From Taibaiella soli (GTDB lineage: Bacteria > Bacteroidota > Bacteroidia > Chitinophagales > Chitinophagaceae): a stretch of DNA of 64,000 nucleotides. Shown here one piece after another: positions 37,693 through 45,352 of this stretch; the stretch's first letter is position 1; each line of letters opens with the position of its first letter. The stretch covers positions 64,086-128,085 of the forward strand of contig NZ_QKTW01000007.1 in the NCBI RefSeq assembly GCF_003236175.1, given 5' to 3'. Made by a program: the position numbers and the translations under genes. The notes beneath the pieces are model-generated. The model was not told the DNA's origin. It ran no database searches and saw nothing but the letters and a program-made list of their open reading frames with translations.

Positions 37693-37740
37693 AAATGCGG
37701 AGAATAGAGGGGTTAATCTCCGCATAATGTGCGGAGATTA
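37693..37740. repeat. 48-bp palindromic repeat, copy 2 (GCGGAGA type)
   Basis: Near-identical to 37103-37150 and in the same orientation; differences cluster in the two short spacers. The hairpin half is also found as the terminator at 40591. Confidence 0.8.
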
Positions 37741-37891
37741 GGACGGATCTTTCATGGATATGTATAGCCACGGAATGGTTTTTTGGTTTAAAACTAGGAG
37801 GATGATTATGGGAGGAAAAGTAAAAGCATTGTAAAATCATCGGAAAAAAGTTGGGCCGAAATGATAAATATCTATATATTACACTCGAAAG

Positions 37892-37921
37892 TTGATAGTA
37901 CAGAAAAGGTTGTTACCTTTG
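37892..37921 (+). promoter_or_regulatory. Orphan promoter (TTG-N19-TACCTTTG)
   Basis: A -33 TTG at 37892-37894 and a -7 TACCTTTG at 37914-37921 match the Bacteroidota promoter. No ORF follows on the plus strand within 150 nt, so a short non-coding transcript is possible. Confidence 0.5.
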
Positions 37922-38021
37922 CGCACCGATTTCACAAAGACTAGGATTAATAAAAGGCTTCTCGAAAATTTAAGTGTCTCGTTTTAAATGTCGAAATGAG
38001 GAATATTCAAAATTAATTTAC

Positions 38022-38054
38022 ATAAAAAAAGACCCCCGTTGGCGCGGAGGTCTT
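38022..38054 (-). terminator. Terminator of the 51-aa zinc-ribbon-like gene
   Basis: AAGACCTCCG / CGGGGGTCTT on the minus strand with one mismatch, followed by a run of T. It lies about 55 nt after the stop of the small minus-strand gene. Confidence 0.75.
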
Positions 38055-38108
38055 GATGCCAAGCCTTATATATTTCGTGCTTGGACTTAAGTGCGATTGT
38101 TCGACTAA

Positions 38109-38264
38109 TCACTTGTTACAATTTGGACAAGGGATTTTATAGCACTTAGTGGGGTGACATATAGTCACTCCATTTCTGTTTATACACCGGCGGAAAATGA
38201 ATCCCTTACCGTGGCAAACAGAACATGCGTCGCCCTTGTAAATTGTGTTGTCTGCAATTACCAT
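38109..38264 (-). CDS. Mini zinc-ribbon protein, DnaJ-CxxCxGxG-like (51 aa)
   Basis: ATG at 38264 to TGA at 38109, 51 residues, shorter than usual gene-calling limits. It contains CSVCHGKG, the CxxCxGxG motif of the DnaJ zinc-binding domain, then C at RRC and IC, and a closing CPNC pair, giving eight Cys (CSVC, RRC, IC, KC, CPNC). That spacing suggests a zinc ribbon. The first in-frame stop upstream fixes the start. A minus-strand terminator with T run follows. No J domain is present, so it is not a chaperone on its own. Function unknown. Confidence 0.65.
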   Translation of the reverse strand: MVIADNTIYKGDACSVCHGKGFIFRRCINRNGVTICHPTKCYKIPCPNCNK

Positions 38265-38412
38265 TGCTTAAACATATTTACATTAAACCATCCCTCTTTG
38301 AGGCGGGGCTTATGCCTGCATATATAGATATGCCTTATTTTGAAAAAGAAAAGAATAAAAGGAGATCGGAAATATCTATAAGATAAAGTATTGCGTGAAA
38401 GAAGAATAATAC

Positions 38413-38420
38413 TAGATTTG
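38413..38420 (+). promoter_or_regulatory. Possible -7 element (TAGATTTG)
   Basis: Matches TAnnTTTG and is followed after only 27 nt by a strong terminator; the pair could frame a very short RNA or be chance. Confidence 0.3.
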
Positions 38421-38447
38421 TACTGCTAATCACCAAAATCCTTATTG

Positions 38448-38471
38448 CCCGGTTCCCCAACCGGGTTTTTT
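38448..38471 (+). terminator. Strong terminator in the gene-poor region
   Basis: CCCGGTT pairs with AACCGGG across CCCC, followed by six T. From here to 38801 I see no further gene; the sequence is AT-rich with a TATTTTTC box near 38773 that could serve the next gene. Confidence 0.85.
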
Positions 38472-38801
38472 CGTTTCTTATTAAAAATATTATAAAGAGC
38501 TTCTACAAATATACATCATCCTGTTTATACATAAGTTGTATTTCAAACAAAAAAATGACAAATTGTAAATAATTCTGTCCCTTTGGCAGTAAAGAGCCTT
38601 TTTGAAGGTAAAGAGTTATTTTTTCAAAAGTAGAACTGAAAAATTGAACCAAATAGTTTAATTACTCACAGGACTGTGGATAATTTATTTTATTCATGCA
38701 TAAATAGTCACTTTTGCTTTTGCGGCTATCGTATTAATTCGCCACTCACTTTGAAACATTAGATAAATCTCCTATTTTTCTAATCACAAAAACCATCACT
38801 T

Positions 38802-40565
38802 ATGAAAACACTACGCAAAACCTTTGCGGCAGTGGCAACGCTATGCGCGAGTTGCCTTGCATTTCCTGACTATGCACAGAACTTTCTTCCCCCCACGGGT
38901 TACAGTTTCAATTTTAACGGGAGTACTATGGGAACCACGCCTAATATCCGTCAGACGCATAACTACTCTATAATAAACATAGAAACGATGTATGGCATGA
39001 CGGATATGTATCTTGCAGGTTGGTCTGCGCTTGCCACTCCCGGAGAAGTTACTTATCAGTTTACTGCACCTGGTGATCCTACCAACATACTGTATCAAAA
39101 CACGATTGGCGTGCATGGCGATGAAATCTCCGTAGGTTCTATCACCGTTGGCACACAGCCGTTAATCCTGATCTCTTATCGTTCTACAGGCGGATCTACA
39201 TCGGCCTATATGTTAGATATCTACAAAGTCACCAACGGGAGCCCTGTTGTGTCGTTTTGGGGCAGTCTTATTTTATCAACCAATATCGGTGGTGATGGTC
39301 GCATCAGTATGGACTGCCATAAGGGGTATGGTGTAGCGGTTGCTTATGCAACACCGCAGGGCATCGAAACACGTGTGGCGAACTCTTCAACCGGTTCTCT
39401 GGTGGTTGGACAGTCTATTCCATTGGCAGGAACATCCGGTAATCTTTGTCCTGATGTTGCCATTAGCCATGCGGGTTCGGGTCCGTTGAGCGTGCACTAT
39501 GTGTATTATAATCCGGGCAATTACAGAATCACAGAGTCAATGATGGATTTTGGCACGCTGCTTACTGCGCCGTCAACGCCTCCGATTGCTCCGGCCATTC
39601 AAGATATCAACCAGCTGCCGACAACTACGAACAATTTCTTCCGTTACATCCGCCCGATAATCGATTGTCCGGATCACTATGATGTAGATAACTGGGCTTA
39701 TGCTTATTGCTACACCACTTCGTCTAATGGCGGCCCAAATGCATTGCCTTCGGATGGGATTTTTGTTCGCCATATAGATTATCATTCTGCAGGTATACCA
39801 ACGACTGTAAACTTAACTGACGGTAGTTTGGGAAATGTGCCATGCCTGGATGAATATCCGGTTTTCCCTGCGCTCTATTATGGCGAAGGAGGAAATGGAT
39901 TTCCTACCGATCAGATTTATGTGGCCTGGTACAATCAGGTTAATCAGGCGCAGGATGGCGGCATGTTTGTAGGCGTGCATATGAGAGAAGATGGCACAGG
40001 CTTGTTCAATGATCCTGATTATTATACCATTCCAAATTCTTACAATAGTAATAGCGTCAATACTTTTTATCCATTCAATTTATACGACTATTACATAGGT
40101 CCGATTGCACTCAGCAAAAACAGCGACGCGAAATACGATATGTCTCCTAATTTTCTGTACACAACTTATTTCTACAGAGATCCAAGCTATACTTTTTATC
40201 TGAATCATGCGTTTCATAAATGGAACGATAATTCGGTGTACAGAACTACTGGCAATACATCGGATGTTCGCCCGGTATGTGGTCCTGTGACAAGTGTGAA
40301 ACAATTGGGAAATGAAGTACAGGTGCAACCAAATCCGTTTAAAGATGTGATTCATGTTTCCCTTACGCTTCCGGAAGACGGCGAAGTGCACACAGCTGTA
40401 AGTGATCTTTTAGGTCGCGTAGTTTGGGCACACATAGAAACGCTTACTAAGGGTGACCATACATTACAGACCGATAATCTCGCAAATATTCCTGCTGGTA
40501 TTTATATGCTTAACACTTCTTTGAATGGCAAATCAATCGATGCCAGAAAGGTGGTGAAGCAGTAA
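38802..40565 (+). CDS. T9SS type A secreted protein of unknown function
   Basis: A 587-residue exported protein. Signal peptide to DYAQ (about residue 26). The mature part contains repeated strands of the sort QPLILISYRSTGG, KGYGVAVAYATPQGIE, DQIYVAWYNQVNQAQDGG, which suggest a beta-propeller or sialidase-like arrangement, but I see no catalytic motif. The C-terminal 85 residues are a T9SS type A sorting domain (VQVQPNPFKDVIHVSL ... SDLLGRVVWAH ... IPAGIYMLNTSLNG). It ends in a terminator whose stem is the GCGGAGATT palindrome found twice upstream. It sits just before the B12 riboswitch but is not under its control. Confidence 0.8.
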   Translation: MKTLRKTFAAVATLCASCLAFPDYAQNFLPPTGYSFNFNGSTMGTTPNIRQTHNYSIINIETMYGMTDMYLAGWSALATPGEVTYQFTAPGDPTNILYQNTIGVHGDEISVGSITVGTQPLILISYRSTGGSTSAYMLDIYKVTNGSPVVSFWGSLILSTNIGGDGRISMDCHKGYGVAVAYATPQGIETRVANSSTGSLVVGQSIPLAGTSGNLCPDVAISHAGSGPLSVHYVYYNPGNYRITESMMDFGTLLTAPSTPPIAPAIQDINQLPTTTNNFFRYIRPIIDCPDHYDVDNWAYAYCYTTSSNGGPNALPSDGIFVRHIDYHSAGIPTTVNLTDGSLGNVPCLDEYPVFPALYYGEGGNGFPTDQIYVAWYNQVNQAQDGGMFVGVHMREDGTGLFNDPDYYTIPNSYNSNSVNTFYPFNLYDYYIGPIALSKNSDAKYDMSPNFLYTTYFYRDPSYTFYLNHAFHKWNDNSVYRTTGNTSDVRPVCGPVTSVKQLGNEVQVQPNPFKDVIHVSLTLPEDGEVHTAVSDLLGRVVWAHIETLTKGDHTLQTDNLANIPAGIYMLNTSLNGKSIDARKVVKQ

Positions 40566-40590
40566 AGAAATTTGGTAAATATTTTGTGCT

Positions 40591-40619
40591 AATCTCCGCC
40601 TTGTGCGGAGATTTTTTTT
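40591..40619 (+). terminator. Terminator built from the GCGGAGATT palindrome
   Basis: AATCTCCGC pairs with GCGGAGATT, followed by a T run. The same palindrome forms the hairpins at 37121-37150 and 37711-37740. Confidence 0.85.
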
Positions 40620-40671
40620 AGCGTTGTATGATTCATGTTAAAAACAAGTGCCGATAATAAAATGAATAGCC

Positions 40672-40679
40672 TACCTTTG
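40672..40679 (+). promoter_or_regulatory. -7 element of the riboswitch transcript (TACCTTTG)
   Basis: TACCTTTG followed by CGCC matches the Bacteroidota -7 box; transcription would begin near 40685, directly at the 5' side of the cobalamin riboswitch. Confidence 0.65.
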
Positions 40680-40689
40680 CGCCGCTTAT

Positions 40690-40850
40690 TGGTTTCTTAC
40701 TTAAAATAAGAATTAAAAGGGAACCCTGTTCAAATCAGGGGCTGTTCCCGCAACTGTAAGGTCTGTTATTTCTATACTGTTATACCACTGTGGTGCAAGT
40801 CGCCATGGGAAGGTAGTATAGAGGGACCGAGCCAGGAGACCTGCCTTAAG
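40690..40850 (+). promoter_or_regulatory. Cobalamin (B12) riboswitch
   Basis: The conserved core is recognisable: AAAAGGGAACCCTG, CAAATCAGGGGCTG, TTCCCGCAACTGTAAG, GTGCAAGTCGCCATGGGAAG and the B12-box end GAGCCAGGAGACCTGCCT. Order and spacing match the family. A further long imperfect hairpin (AAGCTT...AAGCTT, 40849-40896) and a perfect hairpin next to the start codon follow and may be the expression platform. It controls the propeller/HYR gene at 40966, which is expected to be switched off when cobalamin is plentiful. Confidence 0.95.
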
Positions 40851-40918
40851 CTTTGTATTTACGTTTTCGGAGAAAAAACATAAATGTAGAAGCTTCATCT
40901 GCTGGCAGCTCTGCTATT

Positions 40919-40961
40919 ATTGTTTATCTCCGTCATGGATATTTTAAATCAGATAAACAAT
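40919..40961 (+). promoter_or_regulatory. Start-proximal hairpin (expression platform candidate)
   Basis: ATTGTTTATCT pairs perfectly with AGATAAACAAT across a 21-nt loop; the 3' arm ends 4 nt before the ATG at 40966. It would cover the ribosome landing site, consistent with translational control by the upstream riboswitch. Confidence 0.65.
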
Positions 40962-40965
40962 AAAA

Positions 40966-42732
40966 ATGAAAAAACTCCTACTCGGTGCTTTATTATTATG
41001 TGCTGCGCATTGGACAAATGGCCAGACAAAACCTTTTATAATGTATGCCGTGGCCGAAGGCAATTTCGGAACGCCCAACGGCGATGTTTTTAAAGTTTCT
41101 AAAGGTTTCGATACTATTGTGACAGTGTCTGCTCCGCTATACCAGACAGCAAATGGCGCTACAGGTTTTGATGTGCTTCAGGATTTTGAAATCGCAGGTA
41201 ACAAAGCGGTATTCACCTCAAAGTCCAGCACCAGTAAAATCGCAATTGCCAATTTCCCAGCTTTTGATAGTGTCAAAACGTTTGCCATTACAGGCGGACA
41301 ATGTATGGGTAAAGCAAGTGCTACTAAGGTGTATATAAGCTATGCGCAAGGCAATACCATCAAGCTGGTAGACCTTATCAACAACACGCTGACAACTGTT
41401 GCAGATCCTTCGAGTAGTATCTCCTCTTATGCTACCTATATGGCGTCGGCAAATGGATATATGTATGTAGCAATGTCCTCTAAAATCGTGAAGATTGATA
41501 CGGCCACAAATGCCGTTGTGGGTACAATATTGCCTGGTCTTGGTTCTATTGCAGGACTCCAATATGATACGGCTAATAAGCAAATGTGGATACTGGGTAA
41601 ATCCAGCAGCACATCTGCTGTCGTAAGAATGGATGTGCTCAACAATGATTTTCTGAATACTGCTATTGTATTTACTGGCGTCACCAATGCTGCGCAGCTT
41701 CGCTATTATAACAACAAGCTGTATTTCCTCTCAGGAAAATCGGTGCATATCTACAATATTCTTAACCCTAATATTCCTACTACTCCGGTTTATACAAGTA
41801 CATTGGGTGGTACTGCATCAGGATTCGCCTATGGGAAATCATTTACTGTAGATCCAACAAGCGGAGATTTTGCTATTGGCAGTGCGAATAGTTATGCAGC
41901 CAACTCGCTGTACGAAGTAATTGATGGCACTACTTTCTCAACCATTGCTACAGGCCTTATTACAGGTTGTCAGATTGTCAATGAACTCGCATTGACGACG
42001 TCTCCAGCGCTGATTCCGCCTGTTCCAACTGTGACGAATCTCCCTGTAGTTAAAGGACAGTGTGGGGTAACCTTAATAGCGCCGACTGCGACTTCAGACA
42101 CAGCTACTATTACAGGTACTACAACATCGCCACTCACGTACGCCGCGCAGGGCAGTTATACTGTTATCTGGACTTATACAAATGCAGTAGGTACTACCAC
42201 GCAGACGCAAAGTGTGATCGTGGCGGATACGATACCACCAGTTCCGGATATTTTATCACTGCCAGTACTTACGGTTAACTGTCCTTATACGATAACTAAT
42301 AAACCTACTGCTACCGATAATTGTCTGGGTTTAATTACCGCAACGACGACCAGTCCGCTTACGTATGCAAACGGCGGCACCTATACCGTGATCTGGACTT
42401 ATACCGATAGCAGTGCAAATGTTACCAGCCAAACACAGACTCTTAATGTGGTTTGTAATACTTCTTCCGTGCCGGGTATGCAGTCTGGGAAGTTTGCAGT
42501 AACAATCGCTCCGAATCCTGCAGTGAATCAATTACACGTGCATATTGAAAATGGAGCAGAATGGACGCTTTCCTTGAGTAATATAATTGGCCGGGAAGTG
42601 GCGAAAGTAACGAGCAGAGATGCTGATTATATTTTGCCAGTAGCACAATTGACAAGCGGTATTTATTACGCTACAATATATGATCGTCAGACTGGACAGG
42701 TAACGGTGCAGAAAGTGGTGATCAGTCACTAA
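40966..42732 (+). CDS. B12-riboswitch-controlled T9SS beta-propeller/HYR protein
   Basis: A 588-residue exported protein. Signal peptide MKKLLLGALLLCAAHWTNGQ. Residues about 22-350 form a YVTN/DUF5074-type propeller: AEGNFGTPNGDVFKVSK at the start resembles the NEGNFGSGNxSVxxYD opening of Bacteroidota propellers such as the surface corrinoid binder BtuG, and blades follow (ANGYMYVAMSSKIVKIDTAT; ANKQMWILGKSS; YNNKLYFLSGKSVHIYN). Two HYR-like domains (about 355-500; SPLTYAAQGSYTVIWTYTNA and SPLTYANGGTYTVIWTYTDS) and a T9SS type A sorting domain (VTIAPNPAVNQLHVHI ... LTSGIYYATIYD) complete it. No btuB or ABC importer genes are adjacent. Corrinoid binding is inferred from the riboswitch plus fold; known BtuG is a lipoprotein, whereas this one would use T9SS. 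Confidence 0.85.
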   Translation: MKKLLLGALLLCAAHWTNGQTKPFIMYAVAEGNFGTPNGDVFKVSKGFDTIVTVSAPLYQTANGATGFDVLQDFEIAGNKAVFTSKSSTSKIAIANFPAFDSVKTFAITGGQCMGKASATKVYISYAQGNTIKLVDLINNTLTTVADPSSSISSYATYMASANGYMYVAMSSKIVKIDTATNAVVGTILPGLGSIAGLQYDTANKQMWILGKSSSTSAVVRMDVLNNDFLNTAIVFTGVTNAAQLRYYNNKLYFLSGKSVHIYNILNPNIPTTPVYTSTLGGTASGFAYGKSFTVDPTSGDFAIGSANSYAANSLYEVIDGTTFSTIATGLITGCQIVNELALTTSPALIPPVPTVTNLPVVKGQCGVTLIAPTATSDTATITGTTTSPLTYAAQGSYTVIWTYTNAVGTTTQTQSVIVADTIPPVPDILSLPVLTVNCPYTITNKPTATDNCLGLITATTTSPLTYANGGTYTVIWTYTDSSANVTSQTQTLNVVCNTSSVPGMQSGKFAVTIAPNPAVNQLHVHIENGAEWTLSLSNIIGREVAKVTSRDADYILPVAQLTSGIYYATIYDRQTGQVTVQKVVISH

Positions 42733-42753
42733 ACATACAGCAGCTTTTGAATC

Positions 42754-42787
42754 ATGGCCGGAGGAATATTTTCTTCCGGCCATTTTA
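42754..42787 (+). terminator. Terminator after the riboswitch-controlled gene
   Basis: ATGGCCGGA pairs with TCCGGCCAT and is followed by TTTTATTT. Confidence 0.85.
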
Positions 42788-42828
42788 TTTGAAGAGTTGG
42801 GCTCTCCTCAGGAGCTGAGGTTTTGCCT

Positions 42829-42862
42829 AAAAACACAAAAGCCCTCCAGAATCTGGAAGGCT
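42829..42862 (-). terminator. Terminator of tRNA-Phe
   Basis: On the minus strand AGCCTTCCAG pairs with CTGGAGGGCT across ATT and a TTTTGTGTTTTT tail follows, just after the 3' end of the tRNA. Confidence 0.8.
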
Positions 42863-42872
42863 TTCTTTTGTG

Positions 42873-42945
42873 TGGTGTGAGCCGGGATCGAACCGGCGAC
42901 ACAAGGATTTTCAGTCCTTTGCTCTACCAACTGAGCTACCGCACC
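42873..42945 (-). tRNA. tRNA-Phe (GAA)
   Basis: Minus-strand cloverleaf: acceptor GGTGCGG, D arm GCTCAGTTGGTAGAGC, anticodon loop CTGAAAA with GAA, T arm GCCGG-TTCGATC-CCGGC, 3' acceptor strand TCACACC with discriminator A. CCA is not encoded. The acceptor stem has a C5:A68 mismatch and a G7:U66 wobble, worth noting but compatible with a functional tRNA. Confidence 0.92.
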
Positions 42946-43054
42946 ATTTTTCCCATTCGTTTTCGGGATATACCCGTTTTGTTTGGGAATGCAAAGATAG
43001 CAACGGGTTTCATTTTTCCAAAACTATTCCAGAAAAATATTCATTCACCGCTCT

Positions 43055-44434
43055 TTAGAATTTAGCAAAACGCTGTACTGAAAAGGCTTTGCGGTTGTCC
43101 CATAAAGTAAAAAAATATACTCCGGAAGGCAGATTTGATGTGAAAATCTGTTGATTAGCAGATTGGGGCAGCAATTTTCCTTCTTTTAAAATCTGTCCCT
43201 GAGTGTTCGTTATGTGGTAGCGCCATTCTTTGTTTAATGTGCCAGGTCCAAATAAGAGATTAATATCATCCTTCACCGGATTTGGGTAAAGCGTCACTAT
43301 TCCTGCTTCGTTAGTTAGGTTTACGACTGTCGACGAGCCATCATAAATCTCAATGATTCGATCCACTTTGGCGCCAGTACCGCTCGCATCTGAATTGCTG
43401 GTAGAAATAAAAATGCTCCCGGCAGGCGAAATGCAGATATCCCGCAAGCGACCAAAGCTAATACTGCTTAATATTTGAGCGCTTACAATGGAGTCTTTCG
43501 CCGCATTCAGCACCAGTTGGTACAAGTGCATATCCTTTAGCGAAGCCATCAGCAATGAGCCTTGCAATGCAGGAAACATCGGATGGTCGTAATAGTCGAT
43601 GCCGCAAGGAGCAATCGTTGGGGTCCAGGCATAAAGTGGCTCTACCACATTAGAATCTATGCAGAAAGTCTGTTCTGCAGGCAAGTCGCAAAATCCTGCA
43701 ACTGTTGGCCAGCCATAGTTGCGACCGGACACGAGAATATTGATCTCATCATCTGTGTCTGGCCCGTGTTCTGAACTATAGAGTTTTCCGTTGGCATAAA
43801 CGAGTCCTTCTGCGTTGCGATGTCCCCAATCCCAGATGGGACTACCCGCAATGGGATTATCGGCGGGAATCGTGCCATCGAGATTGATGCGTAATATTTT
43901 CCCGTTGAGCGATTGCAGATCTTGTGCATTAGGGCCAATGGTAGCATCACCCGTAGAAATGAATAATTTATCGCCTACAATCAAAATCCGGCCACCATTG
44001 TGGTACGTGGCGCCAATGATATTGTCGATTAAGATTTGCGGATTGGAAAGCGTATTTGCTCCGTAAGTAAATTTCACCACGCGTTCGCGGTAATTGGTAG
44101 TGCCTGGTTGCAGGTACTCATAGTCTACATACACATATGGCGTTGTGTTGAAATTTGGATCGAGTGCCATTCCCAGCATGCCACCTTCGCCGCTGCCCAG
44201 TATATACGTATCCGTTTCATGGTAAAGTGTATCCGTTTGGCCAGTCGTAGGCTCCAGCCGGCAGACATACCCGTTCTTTTGCGTGAACCAGATGTGATTA
44301 TCCGGACCATAAATGATTTCCCAAGGTATAAAGAGCGAATCTTTTACCACCCGCGTTGAGAAATTAAGCTGTGCTTGTGTCTTTTCACTCACCAGCACCA
44401 GTAACAAACCCAAAGTGTAAAATATCGTTTTCAT
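43055..44434 (-). CDS. T9SS-secreted PQQ-type sugar dehydrogenase (GSDH family)
   Basis: A 459-residue exported protein. Signal peptide MKTIFYTLGLLLVLVSEKTQAQ. Residues about 25-360 match the glucose/sorbosone dehydrogenase six-bladed propeller: PWEIIYGPDNHIWFTQKNG, SGEGGMLGMALDPNF, HNGGRILI, STGDATIGPNAQDLQSLNGKILRINLDG, GHRNAEGLVYANGKLYSSEHGPDTDDEIN. The last 80 residues are a T9SS type A sorting domain (VTLYPNPVKDDINLLF ... LPSGVYFFTLWDN). The predicted activity is oxidation of aldose sugars outside the cell with PQQ as cofactor; cofactor binding is inferred from the family. Monocistronic, convergent with the tRNA-riboswitch region. Confidence 0.88.
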   Translation of the reverse strand: MKTIFYTLGLLLVLVSEKTQAQLNFSTRVVKDSLFIPWEIIYGPDNHIWFTQKNGYVCRLEPTTGQTDTLYHETDTYILGSGEGGMLGMALDPNFNTTPYVYVDYEYLQPGTTNYRERVVKFTYGANTLSNPQILIDNIIGATYHNGGRILIVGDKLFISTGDATIGPNAQDLQSLNGKILRINLDGTIPADNPIAGSPIWDWGHRNAEGLVYANGKLYSSEHGPDTDDEINILVSGRNYGWPTVAGFCDLPAEQTFCIDSNVVEPLYAWTPTIAPCGIDYYDHPMFPALQGSLLMASLKDMHLYQLVLNAAKDSIVSAQILSSISFGRLRDICISPAGSIFISTSNSDASGTGAKVDRIIEIYDGSSTVVNLTNEAGIVTLYPNPVKDDINLLFGPGTLNKEWRYHITNTQGQILKEGKLLPQSANQQIFTSNLPSGVYFFTLWDNRKAFSVQRFAKF

Positions 44435-44559
44435 GAGATGGAGTATTTACAATACAAAGTTACATAGTATAAAAATGGTGCCTCTGCTGCTGCTGTAAAT
44501 CAACTAATTAAAAAAATAAAAATTCAAGAAATGGTGAAACGTGAAATGCCAGACTTTAA

Positions 44560-44705
44560 TGCATTACATGTTCTTGCGCCTTAGTGCCGTCGCGAGACTT
44601 TTTTATTTACAGTATGAGCTTTGCGTTTCAGTTTCTTACGCGTCTTTGCGGAAAAATTTTAGAAAAATGAGCGTAACTGTCAATTGTCAACTGTTCACTG
44701 TCAAC
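44560..44705. repeat. Low-complexity promoter-upstream repeat region
   Basis: Contains TTGCGCCTTAGTGCCGTCGC, TACGCGTCTTTGCGGAAAA and GTCAATTGTCAACTGTTCAC, phrases of the kind that recur as simple dispersed repeats in Bacteroidota intergenic DNA. It lies directly before the pnuC promoter. No gene is seen between 44435 and 44719. Confidence 0.5.
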
Positions 44706-44713
44706 TAAATTTG
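44706..44713 (+). promoter_or_regulatory. -7 element of the pnuC operon (TAAATTTG)
   Basis: TAAATTTG ends 6 nt before the ATG at 44720, so the mRNA would have almost no leader. Confidence 0.6.
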
Positions 44714-44719
44714 TGCCTC

Positions 44720-45352
44720 ATGAGTTTACAAGCCTGGTTTCAGATTTTTATAGCGCAGCTGCAGGAAACTTCTCCATGGGAATGGATTGCCATGGTTTTT
44801 GGGGTGTTGAGCGTGTTATTAGCACGGGGAAATAAAGTTGGTTTGTATCCGACCGGTATTGTCAGTACTGTAATTTATATCGTCATTTTCTGGACGGTAA
44901 AGCTTTATGCAGATGCTTTGCTAAATGGTTACTATCTGGTTATGAGCATTTATGGCTGGATTCTCTGGACCCGTAAAAAAGGTACAGCCATTACCATTCA
45001 TCGTTCAAATACTAAAGAATGGATTATTGCGTTATTAATAGCCGGGATAGGATGGGCGTTCCTTTATTTGATTCTGCGAAGTTTTACTAATTCCGATGTG
45101 CCATTATGGGATGCATTTGTTTCTGCTACAGCCTGGAGTGGCATGTGGTTGCTGGCAAAACATAAAATCGAGAACTGGATTCTGCTCAATATTTCCAACC
45201 TGGCCGCGATACCGCTGTATGTTCACAAACAGCTGCCGCTTACCGCCCTGCTCACTGTTTTATTATTTATTGTAGCTATTTTTGGTTTCTACGAATGGAA
45301 AAAACTTTTGCGTACACAGTCCGCTCCGCAGTCATCAGTCTTGTCTTCCTGA
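44720..45352 (+). CDS. PnuC nicotinamide riboside transporter
   Basis: A 210-residue inner-membrane protein with about seven hydrophobic segments. Family motifs are seen: GVLSVLLARGNKVGLYPTGIVSTVIYI, NGYYLVMSIYGWILW and KIENWILLNISNLAAIPLYVHKQL. PnuC imports nicotinamide riboside by facilitated diffusion, trapped by phosphorylation. ATG 44720 is chosen because the longer version begins in repeat sequence and the promoter box sits inside it. It overlaps the PAP2 gene by 58 nt and shares an operon with a riboside kinase, which supports the substrate call. Confidence 0.9.
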   Translation: MSLQAWFQIFIAQLQETSPWEWIAMVFGVLSVLLARGNKVGLYPTGIVSTVIYIVIFWTVKLYADALLNGYYLVMSIYGWILWTRKKGTAITIHRSNTKEWIIALLIAGIGWAFLYLILRSFTNSDVPLWDAFVSATAWSGMWLLAKHKIENWILLNISNLAAIPLYVHKQLPLTALLTVLLFIVAIFGFYEWKKLLRTQSAPQSSVLSS

